Assembly (NCBI RefSeq): GCF_001887355.1
Contig: NZ_MPIN01000001.1
Location: forward strand, 1,075,603-1,139,602
Length of the DNA stretch: 64,000 nt
Origin: Cystobacter ferrugineus
GTDB lineage: Bacteria; Myxococcota; Myxococcia; Myxococcales; Myxococcaceae
Direction of reading: 5' to 3'
The notes beneath the pieces were generated by a model, which worked only from the letters and a program-made list of their open reading frames with translations, was not told where the DNA came from and did not search any database. Shown here one piece after another: positions 44,018 to 53,372 of this stretch (the first letter of the stretch is position 1; every line of letters begins with the position of its first letter). The position numbers and the translations under genes are program-made.

Positions 44018-44722
44018 CTATTCCTCTCCCGCGGTGGTGGCGCGCAGGGCCTCGGCCACGCCCGCGTCGTCCGGATTGATGGACAGGGCCTTCTCCCACG
44101 CCTGCCGGGCCAGCTTGGGCTGGTTCAGCTTGACGTAGAGCGAGCCCTTCATGGCCAGCAGCCGCGCGTCCTGGGGGTATTCCTTCTCCAACGCGACGAG
44201 CTCGATGAGGGCCAGTTCGTATTTGCGCGCGGCGTACATCTCCTTCACCCGCGCCACGCCCCCCAGGTAGCTGCGCGTGCGCGCCGCCCGGTTCGCGTCC
44301 ACCACCGCGGCGTTGCCGGGCGCTTTCGACTCACCTGGGGGCGCGGTCGCCTTCGTGGGGGCGGCGCCCGGCGCGGCCTTGTCCTGCTTCAGGCTCAGCA
44401 CGGACTCGGCGAGCATCTCCTCGTCCGCGGAGGTGAGCATCTCCACGGGGCCTCCTCCCGCGAGCGGCAGGCGCACCTCGTAGCCCCCCGACTCCTCGGG
44501 CAGCTCCATCTCCCACACGCGGCCATTCTCGGCCAGACGCAGGATGTACTTCTGCGGCGGCGTGAGGGGCGGGCCTCTGTCCCTGTCGGCTCCTGGCCGA
44601 CGGCTCGGTGCCGCCGAGCGCCGCATCTCATCCGGCACCACCATCACCTTGGTTGTCGGAGTGGTCGTGCACGCGGGCAGCACCGCCGCGAGCAGCAGTC
44701 CCCAATACCTGGAGCTCACCAT
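44018..44722 (-). CDS. TPR lipoprotein of the motor-like operon
   Basis: 234 residues. Lipobox LLLAAVLPAC (Cys18). A mixed region (20-120) and then TPR-like helices (about 145-230; MYAARKYELALIELVALEKE, LNQPKLARQAWEKALSINPD). Starts inside the previous gene (7-base overlap) and is followed by MotA after 4 bases. TPR lipoproteins such as PilF or FlgP-type proteins often help to assemble outer-membrane rings; such a role is inferred. Confidence 0.7.
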   Translation of the reverse strand: MVSSRYWGLLLAAVLPACTTTPTTKVMVVPDEMRRSAAPSRRPGADRDRGPPLTPPQKYILRLAENGRVWEMELPEESGGYEVRLPLAGGGPVEMLTSADEEMLAESVLSLKQDKAAPGAAPTKATAPPGESKAPGNAAVVDANRAARTRSYLGGVARVKEMYAARKYELALIELVALEKEYPQDARLLAMKGSLYVKLNQPKLARQAWEKALSINPDDAGVAEALRATTAGEE

Positions 44723-45879
44723 GTGAAACCCATCCCTAGCTGCGGGGTCACCCCGCCCACGAAATACGTACTGTCCTCGCTGCTCGCGAAGGGCACCAGG
44801 TACCCGAGGCTCGCCTGAAGGGTGATCCGGTGCGCCAGCACACACTCCGCCTGGGCGTTGATCATGGGCGAGTTGCCCGTCACCCCCGTGAGGAAGAAGC
44901 CCACGGAACCGCCCCCGAAGCAGTTGATGCTGTAGACGTTCTCCCGGTTGATGCGCGAGAGCAGCGTGGCCTCCAGCAGCGCGCCTCCGATGCGCGTGGG
45001 GTTGATGATGGCCGCCACCGTCCCGCCCGCGCGCCAGGTGCGCTCCTCCCCGAAGGCCTCGGTGAACCGGTAGGCGGTGTAGGGCGCCCAGATGGCCCCG
45101 TTCGGATGGTTCTGGGTGGGGATGATGATGGCGCCCAGGTGCAGCGAGTGGTTGAAGCGCGGCCGCGCGTTGATGCGGTCCTCCAGGTCCTTGAGCCGCG
45201 CCTCCCGGTGCTGCACCTTGTCCGCGGAGCGGTAGAGCAGCGCCGTGTGCGGATGCACCCGGTAGCCCTCGGCGAAGAAGATGGAGGCGTCATCCCCGCG
45301 CACCATCTCCACGTCGAACGCGAAGGAGTTGGGCGCGGTGTACAGGGTGAGGCTCGCGTTGAGCACCACCTGGGCGTTGTACTTCTTCATCACCTGCTGC
45401 AGGTCCTCGCGGCGCGACAGGCCCCGGCGCACCACCCACGTGCCATCCTCCACCTGGGCGTGCGTGGCGTAGCACTCGTAGCAGCGCACCACCCGCACGT
45501 TCGCCGCGCGATAGATGGCGGCCACCAGGCGCGCCTCGAGGACGCTCGCGAACTCGGGATTCATATTCTCCGAGACGCGCACCCGCTCCAGGAGGATGGG
45601 GGAGATGCGGCTGGCGCCCAGGCGCGCCACGTCCGCGGCGAACTCGTCGATGATCTCATCCAGCACGTCGTTGGCGTCCACGCGGTCGCCCGGACGCACG
45701 AGCCGTCCCTCGCGCGCCTCCAGCCGTGGGGGCGTGCGCGGCCGGGCGTAGATGCTGGCCTCGGCGGACATCTCGTTGTCGGGGGGGGACGTCGGCGGCG
45801 CCTCTGTTGTGGGCGTCTGGGCCCCCGCGCCGAGCGCCCACAGGAGCCCGGTGAGGAGGACGATGGCTTCACGGCGCAT
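44716..45879 (-). CDS. Outer-membrane beta-barrel protein with FlgO/CsgG-like domain
   Basis: 387 residues. A signal peptide ends near GAGAQ (21). Residues about 60-200 (VLDEIIDEFAADV, VLEARLVAAIYRAANVRVV, MKKYNAQVVLNASLTLY) have the layout of FlgO/CsgG-like domains found in outer-membrane ring lipoproteins. The rest (about 230-387) alternates beta-strands and closes with GGVTPQLGMGFTW, ending in an aromatic residue as outer-membrane barrels do. It overlaps both neighbours. I would place it as the outer-membrane part of the motor-like apparatus. Confidence 0.6.
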   Translation of the reverse strand: MRREAIVLLTGLLWALGAGAQTPTTEAPPTSPPDNEMSAEASIYARPRTPPRLEAREGRLVRPGDRVDANDVLDEIIDEFAADVARLGASRISPILLERVRVSENMNPEFASVLEARLVAAIYRAANVRVVRCYECYATHAQVEDGTWVVRRGLSRREDLQQVMKKYNAQVVLNASLTLYTAPNSFAFDVEMVRGDDASIFFAEGYRVHPHTALLYRSADKVQHREARLKDLEDRINARPRFNHSLHLGAIIIPTQNHPNGAIWAPYTAYRFTEAFGEERTWRAGGTVAAIINPTRIGGALLEATLLSRINRENVYSINCFGGGSVGFFLTGVTGNSPMINAQAECVLAHRITLQASLGYLVPFASSEDSTYFVGGVTPQLGMGFTW

Positions 45880-47572
45880 GCGGAACCTCGGTCTTCGCGG
45901 GAGCGGAGACAGGGGAAGAGGGCTCGCGCGGGAACCAGTCGCGCCAGGAGCCCTCGGGAAGGGGAAGGGCGAGCAGGGACCACGGCTCTGGCCAGCTCAC
46001 GGTGAGGGGCGGCGGAGGCTCGACTCCCGGCGGCGCGCCCACCGCCACCTGGCCCACCGCGACGAAGGCCTCCAGTCGCTTGCCCTTCGCCGCCGCCTGG
46101 GGTCCCCGGTCCTCGAGTGCCGCGAGGAGCGCGGGAAAGGTCTTCTCGTGGCGCGAGTGCACCGCCTGGCGCATCCCGTCCAACTGCGTGGCGAGCAGCG
46201 GGCGCCACCGCGCCTCCGTCAGGTCCGCGCTCGCCGTCACCAACGCCTGCGCGAGCGCGAGCACGATGCGGTCCACCTCTTCCAGGTCCTTGGCGGGCAC
46301 GTGCTCCTGACGGCGTAGGAAGAGCAGCCGCTCGATGGCGCGGGTGAGCCCCGCCTCGTCGCCCGAGGCGAGCGCCACCTCGGCGCGCAGCGTGTGTCCC
46401 CGGGCCCGGAAGAGGGCGCTCTTCTCGAGCAGCAGCCGCTCGGAGACGTCGAGCGCCAGCCGCACGTTGCCCCGATCCAACGCGAGGCCTCCCAGGGCGG
46501 CCAGCCGCCGGGGAAAGGCGGCGGCGGGTCCCAGGTCGCGCAGCAGCGTCAGGGCCTGGGCGTCCAGCGTGCCGCGCGCCAGGCCGGTCAGGGCAATGCC
46601 TCGCAGCGCCTCCACCCGGGGCTCCCGGGAGCTGGCGAGGGCGGGGAAGACGGAGGGCCACATGCGCGCGAGCGGCTCGCGTTCCCCGAGGGCCTGGTAC
46701 GCCAGCGCCCGCCGGTAGATGACGTCCCAGCGCTGGGGTGACTCGGAGAGGGAGGCCCGGGCCTCGGGCCCTGGCGCGTAGGGCTCGGTGAGCGCGAGCA
46801 CCTCCCGCCAGCGGGCCTCGGTGGACAGGTGCGCCGCGGCCTGCACGACGATGGGCAGCCGCGACGCGGCGAGCACGGGCTCGTCCACGAGGGCCAGGTA
46901 GCCCGCGGGGGGATCGATTCCAAGGCCGAGCCGCAGCAGTTGGCCGAGGGGCCGCAGCGCGTCGCCCATCGCGGTGGGGCTCAACCGGCGCGCCACCTCC
47001 CGTGCCGCGTCGGCCTGCCCGAGCGTGAGCAGCCGGGACGCGCGGTGGTAGAGCAACCGGTGCGTCACCTCCGCGCCCAGGGCCGTGTCCACCTCCCGCT
47101 CCAGCTCGGAGGTGAGCAGGGGCAGCTCATCCGTGGCGGGGACGGGCTGAGCACAGGACGAGGGCCGCAGCCGCAGCTCGAGCGTCTCGGAGGACCAGTT
47201 CTCCTCCTCGATGGGCCAGCGCAGCGCCTGGTCCTTGGGGCGCAGCGCGGCGCGCCGGAAGAAGTCGGCGGTGAGCACGTCGCGCCACAGCGTGGCGGAG
47301 GAGGCGGCGGACGCGCCGAGCCGGCCCCGGCGGGCCACCTCCAGGCGCAAGAGGGCGCGGGGGGCATGCGGGCTGTCCTCGGGCCGCAGCGGCGCGAGGG
47401 GCTCGCAGTTGAGGAAGCGCACCACGTCGCCGAAGAGCCGCTGCCGCTCGGCATCGGCCGGGTCCACGGGGGGCTCGGCCAGCCGCTCCACCAGCGCGGT
47501 GAGGTCGCGGGCCCAGAAGGGCTCGGCATAGGGGTGGGCGGTGAGCGCCACCGCGAGCAGCGGCACCCTCAC
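45869..47572 (-). CDS. Helical-repeat (TPR-like) exported protein
   Basis: 567 residues. A short hydrophobic start (MRVPLLAVALTAHPYA) may be a signal peptide. The body is a string of helical repeats of TPR/SEL1 type (e.g. RLLTLGQADAAREVARRLSP, IYRRALAYQALGEREPLARM, RGNVRLALDVSERLLLEKS), and the C-terminus (about 490-567) is Pro-rich. It probably acts as a scaffold. Overlaps the genes on both sides (11 and 4 bases). No known family was recognised. Confidence 0.65.
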   Translation of the reverse strand: MRVPLLAVALTAHPYAEPFWARDLTALVERLAEPPVDPADAERQRLFGDVVRFLNCEPLAPLRPEDSPHAPRALLRLEVARRGRLGASAASSATLWRDVLTADFFRRAALRPKDQALRWPIEEENWSSETLELRLRPSSCAQPVPATDELPLLTSELEREVDTALGAEVTHRLLYHRASRLLTLGQADAAREVARRLSPTAMGDALRPLGQLLRLGLGIDPPAGYLALVDEPVLAASRLPIVVQAAAHLSTEARWREVLALTEPYAPGPEARASLSESPQRWDVIYRRALAYQALGEREPLARMWPSVFPALASSREPRVEALRGIALTGLARGTLDAQALTLLRDLGPAAAFPRRLAALGGLALDRGNVRLALDVSERLLLEKSALFRARGHTLRAEVALASGDEAGLTRAIERLLFLRRQEHVPAKDLEEVDRIVLALAQALVTASADLTEARWRPLLATQLDGMRQAVHSRHEKTFPALLAALEDRGPQAAAKGKRLEAFVAVGQVAVGAPPGVEPPPPLTVSWPEPWSLLALPLPEGSWRDWFPREPSSPVSAPAKTEVPHAP

Positions 47573-48171
47573 AGCACCACCCCGAACGTCAGCGTGGGCA
47601 GGACCCCGAGCGACACCAGGCCCCGCTGGCGCTTCTCGAAGGTCACCACGAGGGGCACATCGAGCTGCGCGTGGACGCGCGGACTCACGCGCACGAGCAG
47701 GCCGGGGCCGACCATGGGCGAGGGGCTCACCCCTCGGTCCGTGAAGGTGAAGCCCATGTGGCCGGCGGCCTGCACGTCGAAGTGCAGCAGCGCCCCGGTG
47801 CCGACGAGTACCTTGCCGTAGCCGAGCGCCTGCCGCCAGCCGGCCGCGAGCAGCGCGACGGGGCGCTGGGCGTCGGGGACGAGGCCGGTGCGGTCGAAGA
47901 CCTCGGAGCCCGAGGCGCTGAGCGAGGAGAAGAACAGGGCGAGCTTGAGCTCCACTCCGCCCATCTCCATGGGGTACCAGCTCCCGGAGAGCAGCAGGCC
48001 CGGGTTGTTGTAGTAGTCGCCGCGCGCCAGGTAGCCCAGGCCTCCGGTGGCGAACACGTGGCCCTGCTTGAGCAGGAGCCGCCGCTCGACGCGCACGGGC
48101 GTGCCCTCGGTGCCGGGAATGGGCGAGGCGGGGTCCGCGGCGAGCAGGACGAGGAGGAGTCCGGAGAGCAT
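47569..48171 (-). CDS. Small outer-membrane beta-barrel protein
   Basis: 200 residues. A short signal (MLSGLLLVLLAADP) and then about eight amphipathic beta-strands (e.g. GHVFATGGLGYLARGDYYN, VHAQLDVPLVVTF), ending TLTFGVVL. It belongs to the type often named outer membrane beta-barrel domain protein in myxobacteria. The start overlaps the preceding stop (TGATG). Confidence 0.6.
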   Translation of the reverse strand: MLSGLLLVLLAADPASPIPGTEGTPVRVERRLLLKQGHVFATGGLGYLARGDYYNNPGLLLSGSWYPMEMGGVELKLALFFSSLSASGSEVFDRTGLVPDAQRPVALLAAGWRQALGYGKVLVGTGALLHFDVQAAGHMGFTFTDRGVSPSPMVGPGLLVRVSPRVHAQLDVPLVVTFEKRQRGLVSLGVLPTLTFGVVL

Positions 48172-49157
48172 CAGGGGGAGCCCGTCAGGAAACAGCGGGG
48201 GGTGGCGTTCCAGGCCAGGAGCTCGCCCTCGGGGGTGGGGTAGAAGCGCTCGCAGCGCTCACGGCACACCTCGAGCGTGAAGCGGATGGTCACCGGTTCG
48301 AGCTTCTGGTTGCGAGGGACCGGTTCCTTCAGTGGGACGGTCACCTGGAAGCGGGGGGGATGGGCCGCGTCCACCGATACGGTCCGGGGTCCGTAGACGA
48401 AGTTCACGCCCTCCAGGCCGCTCGAGAAGGTGCAGCCCTTGAATTCGCGCACTTCGGAGAGCTCCTGCGGGGTGAAGAGGGCGAAGCCCTCCGCGGGAGA
48501 CTGCTCGAGCTGGATGAAGGGCAACTGCGTCCGGGCCAGCTCCTCGAACCTCGCCGTGAGGCGGGGATCCGAGCTGTAGGTCCAGGGCGCGCTCTGGGTG
48601 AACCGGATGTTGCTCAGGACGTCCTGGGTCGTCAGGGCCCAGAGCTGAGGGGAGTTGCCGCCCCCATTCTGCAGATTGATGAAGTCTTCTCTCAGGGGCG
48701 ACGGAAGCGGCAGCTCCACGTTGTTGAAGTAGAGCAGGAGCGGCTTGACCCGGCCCTGGCCGAAGCGCTCCTCCGCCTGCCTGAGCTGAACCGCGTATTG
48801 GCTATAGGGATACGACCGGAAGTTGGGCTGAACACACCCCGGTGAGAGATCCTGGGTGTACAGCTCCATCCCCTTGCGGCCCGGGGGCAGCAACACGCTC
48901 CGGAAGGCCGCCGTCAACCGCTCCTTGACGCGGGTGCACTCGGCGGCATTGGGAATGTGGAGGTCGAAGATGAGGCCGTAGACCACGGGGGTATCGTACG
49001 CCCTCACCACCTTTTCACGGGTCAGGGTGCTGAGCTCGGGTGGGTAGGGGTCCACGAAGTACGTCTCGCAGCCGCCCAGCAGGGCGCCCAGGAGCGCCAG
49101 CCCGCCGAGACTCCCCCTGAGCTGGTTGCGTGGTGCCCTCGACCGCGTCCGATTCAC
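48171..49157 (-). CDS. Lipoprotein, first gene of the motor-like operon
   Basis: 328 residues. No ATG is available before the lipobox, so I chose the GTG at 49157, which gives a basic signal sequence (VNRTRSRAPRNQLRGSLGG) and a lipobox ALLGGC. The mature protein starts ETYFVDPYPPE and shows no known domain, with several cysteines and a terminal CRERCERFYPTPEGE pattern. It is the first of ten tightly packed leftward genes; a promoter should lie in 49158-49285. Confidence 0.65.
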   Translation of the reverse strand: MNRTRSRAPRNQLRGSLGGLALLGALLGGCETYFVDPYPPELSTLTREKVVRAYDTPVVYGLIFDLHIPNAAECTRVKERLTAAFRSVLLPPGRKGMELYTQDLSPGCVQPNFRSYPYSQYAVQLRQAEERFGQGRVKPLLLYFNNVELPLPSPLREDFINLQNGGGNSPQLWALTTQDVLSNIRFTQSAPWTYSSDPRLTARFEELARTQLPFIQLEQSPAEGFALFTPQELSEVREFKGCTFSSGLEGVNFVYGPRTVSVDAAHPPRFQVTVPLKEPVPRNQKLEPVTIRFTLEVCRERCERFYPTPEGELLAWNATPRCFLTGSP

Positions 49158-49285
49158 GTGAACGACCCGTCCCCCGCTTCGGCCCGGCCCGCATGCGCGT
49201 GGAGGACAACCTTTTACCCGAAGGGGCCTCGGATCTGAAAGGGGGGGCAGCCCCCTGCGCCGGGTGTCCAACGGGGCGATGGGTG

Positions 49286-49768
49286 CTACTCCCCGGCCGA
49301 CGCGGCGAAGGTGGCCAGGGTGAGGGACTCGGGGGGCGCGGGCAGGGACTGGGGGGCGCGGGCCTCTCCGCTCAGGTAGCGCCAGCCGGTGCCATCGTGG
49401 CGGAACTCCGAGCGCTCCACGAAGGAGCGGTCCTTGCCGTGCTCGAAGACGCGCGCGTAGAAGAGCACCACCGACGTCCCGGACGGGTCGGTGAGCTGGC
49501 GATCCAACACGTGCAGCCGGGGGTACTTCAGGGCGCTGGCCTGGGCGCGCAGCTCGCGCACGAAGTCTTCCCGGGGCCGGGAGCGGTCCGGGTGGTCGGG
49601 GTGCAGGGTACGCCAGAGGTAGTCCACCTCGCGCAGGGCGAAGGCGCTGTAGCGCGAGCGCATGAGGGCCTCGGCGTCGGGCGCTTCCGCCGCGCCACGG
49701 TGGTAGCGGGCGCAGCACGCGGTGTAGCGCAGGCCCGAGGTGCAGGGGCAGGGAGGAGTGGGGGGCAT
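49286..49768 (-). CDS. YchJ-family (UPF0225) SEC-C protein
   Basis: 160 residues. The start was placed at 49768 because the following MPPTPPCPCTSG is the SEC-C zinc-binding opening (CPC, then CC further on), and ALMRSRYSAFALREVDYLWRT is the YchJ signature. The protein has an N-terminal zinc motif and an NTF2-like fold; function in the family is not known. It is on the strand of the motor-like operon but about 130 bases upstream, so probably separate. Confidence 0.88.
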   Translation of the reverse strand: MPPTPPCPCTSGLRYTACCARYHRGAAEAPDAEALMRSRYSAFALREVDYLWRTLHPDHPDRSRPREDFVRELRAQASALKYPRLHVLDRQLTDPSGTSVVLFYARVFEHGKDRSFVERSEFRHDGTGWRYLSGEARAPQSLPAPPESLTLATFAASAGE

Positions 49769-49848
49769 GAGGTGTTTCCGGAAGACAGCTTCGACGTGAA
49801 GGACCTTGCTGCGCTGGAGGCTAGCGCATACATGCACTTCCCTCCTCT

Positions 49849-50742
49849 ATGAGTCTCTTCCAAGCCATCGTTCTCGGACTGGTCCAGGGGTTGACCGAGT
49901 TCCTGCCCATCAGCTCCACCGCGCACCTGCGCATCGTTCCGGAGCTGTTCGGCTGGGCGGATCCGGGCGCGGCGTACTCGGCCGTCATCCAGCTGGGCAC
50001 CGTGGCGGCCGTGCTCATCTACTTCCGCAAGGATCTGATCACGCTCGCCCGGGCCTTCTTCCAGGGGCTCGCGCGGCGCCAGCCCATGGCCACCACCGAC
50101 TCGCGCCTCGCGTGGTTCGTGCTCGTGGGCACGCTGCCCATCGGCGTGTGCGGCCTGCTCTTCAAGAAGAGCATCGAGACGTCGCTGCGCTCGCTCTACG
50201 TCATCTCCGCCAGCCTCATCCTGCTCGCCCTCATCCTCTTCATCGTGGAGCGCCTGGCCTCGCACCAGCGCACCCTGGAGCAGATGACCTGGCGCGACGG
50301 CATCATCGTGGGGCTGTGGCAGGCGCTCGCCCTCATCCCGGGCTCCTCGCGCTCGGGCACCACCATCACCGGGGCCCTGTCCCTGGGGCTGCGGCGCGAG
50401 GACGCGGCGCGCTACTCCTTCCTCCTGTCCGTTCCCGCCACCACGCTCGCGGGCCTCTTCGAGCTCAAGCACCTCCTGGAGGCCACCGAGCGTCCCTCGA
50501 TGCTGGCGCTGGTGGTGGGCACGCTGGTGGCCTTCGGCTCGGGATGGGCCGCCATCGCGTGGCTGTTGAGCTACCTGCGCCGGCGCTCCACGCTCGTCTT
50601 CATCGTCTACCGCGTGCTGCTCGGCTGCCTGCTGCTCGTGCTGTTGCAGCGCGGCGTGCTGCATCCCCAGTCCGGGTTGGAGAACACGGACACCCCGAAG
50701 AAGCCCCTCAAGGTCCCCGTGGAGAAGCAACTGACGGAGTAG
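49849..50742 (+). CDS. uppP: Undecaprenyl-diphosphatase
   Basis: 297 residues, BacA/UppP family, about eight membrane segments. Removes the pyrophosphate from C55-PP to recycle the lipid carrier for peptidoglycan and O-antigen. Signature regions QGLTEFLPISSTAHL (residues 13-27, with the catalytic Glu) and PGSSRSGTTI (about 163-172) are both present. It has a divergent partner YchJ and is followed two bases on by a Nudix gene, so an operon. Confidence 0.96.
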   Translation: MSLFQAIVLGLVQGLTEFLPISSTAHLRIVPELFGWADPGAAYSAVIQLGTVAAVLIYFRKDLITLARAFFQGLARRQPMATTDSRLAWFVLVGTLPIGVCGLLFKKSIETSLRSLYVISASLILLALILFIVERLASHQRTLEQMTWRDGIIVGLWQALALIPGSSRSGTTITGALSLGLRREDAARYSFLLSVPATTLAGLFELKHLLEATERPSMLALVVGTLVAFGSGWAAIAWLLSYLRRRSTLVFIVYRVLLGCLLLVLLQRGVLHPQSGLENTDTPKKPLKVPVEKQLTE

Positions 50743-50744
50743 CC

Positions 50745-51335
50745 GTGCACCACCCCCTCTTCGACGCACTCGAGACCCAGCTATCCACCCGGCCGCCCCA
50801 GGCGCTGCGCATGCCGGGGCTCGTGCTGCGCGAGGCGGCGGTGCTGGTGCCGCTGCTGCTGCGCGACGGGGAGCCCCAGGTGCTCTTCACCAAGCGGCCC
50901 ACCACGCTGCGCCACCACGCCGGCCAGTACTCCTTTCCCGGCGGCTCGCGCGACGCCGTGGACCCCACGCCCCTGCAGACGGCGCTGCGCGAGACGCGCG
51001 AGGAGCTCGGCATCGACGTGACGGGAGTGCGCGTGCTCGGCGCCCTGGACGAAGTGCCCACGCTGGGCGGCTCGGGCTTCCGCATCCAGCCCTTCGTGGG
51101 CGTGCTCCCCCAGGGCCTGGAGTACAAGCCCAACCCCATGGAAGTGGAGTTCATCGTCGAGGTGCCCCTGGCGCACCTGATGGAGCCCACCGCCCACCGC
51201 ACGGAGCCCCACCGCTCGCGGGGCGTGGAGTACGAGGTGGATTTCTACACCTACGGGAGCCACGTCATCTGGGGCGCCACCGGCCGCATCCTGCGTCATC
51301 TGCTGAGCCTGACCCGCGCGTTGTCCCAGCCTTGA
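50745..51335 (+). CDS. Nudix hydrolase, CoA-pyrophosphatase type
   Basis: 196 residues with a GTG start six bases after a GGAG. LFTKRPTTLRHHAGQYSFPGG is the UPF0035 motif that marks NudL-type CoA diphosphatases, and the Nudix box follows (TALRETREELGIDV). Probably hydrolyses CoA to phosphopantetheine and ADP. No ATG fits the N-terminus. Only two bases from uppP, so co-transcribed. Confidence 0.9.
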   Translation: MHHPLFDALETQLSTRPPQALRMPGLVLREAAVLVPLLLRDGEPQVLFTKRPTTLRHHAGQYSFPGGSRDAVDPTPLQTALRETREELGIDVTGVRVLGALDEVPTLGGSGFRIQPFVGVLPQGLEYKPNPMEVEFIVEVPLAHLMEPTAHRTEPHRSRGVEYEVDFYTYGSHVIWGATGRILRHLLSLTRALSQP

Positions 51336-51590
51336 AGCCCTCTCGGGGCTTTAGAAATTACAGGCTGGCACCACATGCTGCGGTGCGGGTGCATGGCCCG
51401 AGACGTTCCAGGTCGCGCGCCCGCTGTCGCTATTGCTCGCACCCGGCTTCTTCGTGGATGGTTCGGGCTCGCCGCGCGTCGTCTCCGACTTGTGTCCCGA
51501 GCGCTCGTTCATCCGTGGCAGGGTGTGCCGGAACGAGGAACCCGCATGGGGTGGGGCGGAGGGGGCGTGCTGGTGCGGTTCGGAGCCCGT

Positions 51591-51962
51591 ATGGCCAGGA
51601 TTCTCATCGTCGATGACGAAGTTCATGTGGTGGGCGCCCTCCGCAGATTGCTGCGGCGCGAGGGCTTCTCCATCGAGGTCGCGCTCGGGGGCGAGGAGGC
51701 CATCGAGAAGCTCGCCACCTTTCCCGCGGACGTCGTCATCTCCGACTTCCGCATGCGGGGCATGAACGGCCTGGAGCTGCTCAGCCAGGTGTTGCGTATC
51801 GCGCCCTCGACCGTGCGGGTGCTCATCTCCGGCCATGCGGACCTGTCTTCCGGTGGACCCCAGGCCGGGGTCATCTCCCACTTCATCAGCAAGCCGTGGG
51901 ACGATGACCGCCTCATCGCCGATGTCCGGGCGCTGCTGGGCGCGCAAAGCCCGGCCTCCTGA
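51591..51962 (+). CDS. Single-domain response regulator
   Basis: 123-residue receiver: DDE acidic cluster at 8-10, phospho-acceptor Asp52 in ISDFRMRGMNG, and Lys in ISKPWDDD near 105. Ser in LISGHADL is the switch Ser. It has no output domain and no histidine kinase is adjacent. Receivers with RpfG-like sequence (IAPSTVRVLISGHAD) are common in myxobacteria. The start is at the last ATG, after about 70 unlikely upstream codons. Confidence 0.9.
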   Translation: MARILIVDDEVHVVGALRRLLRREGFSIEVALGGEEAIEKLATFPADVVISDFRMRGMNGLELLSQVLRIAPSTVRVLISGHADLSSGGPQAGVISHFISKPWDDDRLIADVRALLGAQSPAS

Positions 51963-52093
51963 GGGCGCGTGGAGCGCATGCTCCGCTGGTTGCCCTCCAG
52001 GCCTCGCCGCGGGGTGCGGCCGGACGGACGTGGGTGGATGGAACTCCCGGACCCGGACTGTTGGGGACGGGAATCATCGAGAGGACTTCCGGA

Positions 52094-53338
52094 ATGCATC
52101 TGGCCTTCCCCCGCGATGTGAATGCCCGCGAGAGCGGCTCCCTGGACGTCGCGGACGAGGTGCTCGGCAACCAGGTCCTGGCCTGCTACGGCGAGCTGTT
52201 GCGGGTGCTGCGCTCGCCGCGCTGGAAGTGGCGGCTGCGCGTGCGGGTGGACCTGTTGCGCGGGGCGCTGGCGCTGGAGCCCGCCGTGAGCGAGTGGCTC
52301 GCCCGGGGCGCTCCGGGAGCCCACCGGCGCCTGCTCGCGCGGCGCGAGCGGCTGGAGCGCGTGGCTCGTGCGCGGCTCGCCCACCTCTCGCGTCAGGAGG
52401 GCGCGTCGCTCGCCGAGGTGTGGGGCCACCTGGAGCGGCTGTTGTCCGAGCCGCTGCCCCGGCCTCCGGGTGACGACGAGCCGGTGTTGTTCGAGGGCGC
52501 GCAGGGCTGGCGGCACTTCCTCGCGTGGCCGGGCGCGTGGGTGTTCGCGCTGCTCGTGCTCACCCACCAACATCTCCTCGGGCGGCGGGCCAGCGTCGTG
52601 CCGGTGCTCGTCGCGGGTGGGGCGCTCCTGGCCGTCTACCTCCTGCGCTACACGGGGCGCTTCTGGCTCACCGCGAAACGGCTCGTGTGGCAGCCGCGCG
52701 TGGGTGAGCCGGTGCAGGTGTCGCTCGCGTCCATCGCCCCGGACGGCATCACCGCCCTGACGGCCTGGGGCGAGGTGCGTGTCGAGGGCGAGCGCCGTGT
52801 CACCGTGCGTCACGCGGGAGCCGCGGGACGCCTGGCCGCGCTGCTCGAGCTGCACCGCCGCTCACCCTTCCTCGGGCGGGTGGATGGCACGCGGCGGGTG
52901 CAGGAGGTGTCCGTGGTGCCCGCCTGGCGTGTTCCCGAGGGCGCCGCGCCGGGCTCGCGCACGGAGCCGGGCGTGGCGGTGCTGCGGCCCGGCTATGCCG
53001 CGTTCCTCCCGGCGCACCGCGCCACGGAGATGTTCCGGGGCCTGACGGGTCCGCTCGGCGCGAAGCCGGAGGCGGACGATGCCGGGGTGGACGTCACGGT
53101 GGAACTGCTGGTGGAGCACCTGCGGCTGTTGTCCGAGGCGGACTTCGACGCGTACCTGCGCCAGGCGGTGTTCGCCCAGGGCGGCGAGCTGTGGTTCGCG
53201 GACGAGGTGCGGCCTGGAGAGGCCGCGAGCGCCGGCCACGTGGGTCTGGTGGGCGCCCGCGGCGTGGGGCTGCAACTGCGGCCCGACTCCGTCCAGGCCG
53301 AGGCCACGCGCCGCATCGTGAGTCAGTGGGCGGCGTGA
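52094..53338 (+). CDS. Membrane protein of unknown function
   Basis: 414 residues. A soluble, Arg-rich helical N-terminus (about 20-130), two membrane helices (about 142-158 and 168-186), then a beta-rich PH-like region (about 190-265; RLVWQPRVGEPVQVSLASIA) and an alpha/beta C-terminus. The start ATG has GAGAGG nine bases before. The layout (N-helix, 2 TM, PH-like) recalls proteins with a bPH domain but no strong match can be claimed. It converges on the protease gene. Confidence 0.62.
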   Translation: MHLAFPRDVNARESGSLDVADEVLGNQVLACYGELLRVLRSPRWKWRLRVRVDLLRGALALEPAVSEWLARGAPGAHRRLLARRERLERVARARLAHLSRQEGASLAEVWGHLERLLSEPLPRPPGDDEPVLFEGAQGWRHFLAWPGAWVFALLVLTHQHLLGRRASVVPVLVAGGALLAVYLLRYTGRFWLTAKRLVWQPRVGEPVQVSLASIAPDGITALTAWGEVRVEGERRVTVRHAGAAGRLAALLELHRRSPFLGRVDGTRRVQEVSVVPAWRVPEGAAPGSRTEPGVAVLRPGYAAFLPAHRATEMFRGLTGPLGAKPEADDAGVDVTVELLVEHLRLLSEADFDAYLRQAVFAQGGELWFADEVRPGEAASAGHVGLVGARGVGLQLRPDSVQAEATRRIVSQWAA

Positions 53339-53372
53339 CCCCGGGCCGGGACGGCGCCGGGAGGGGGACGGC

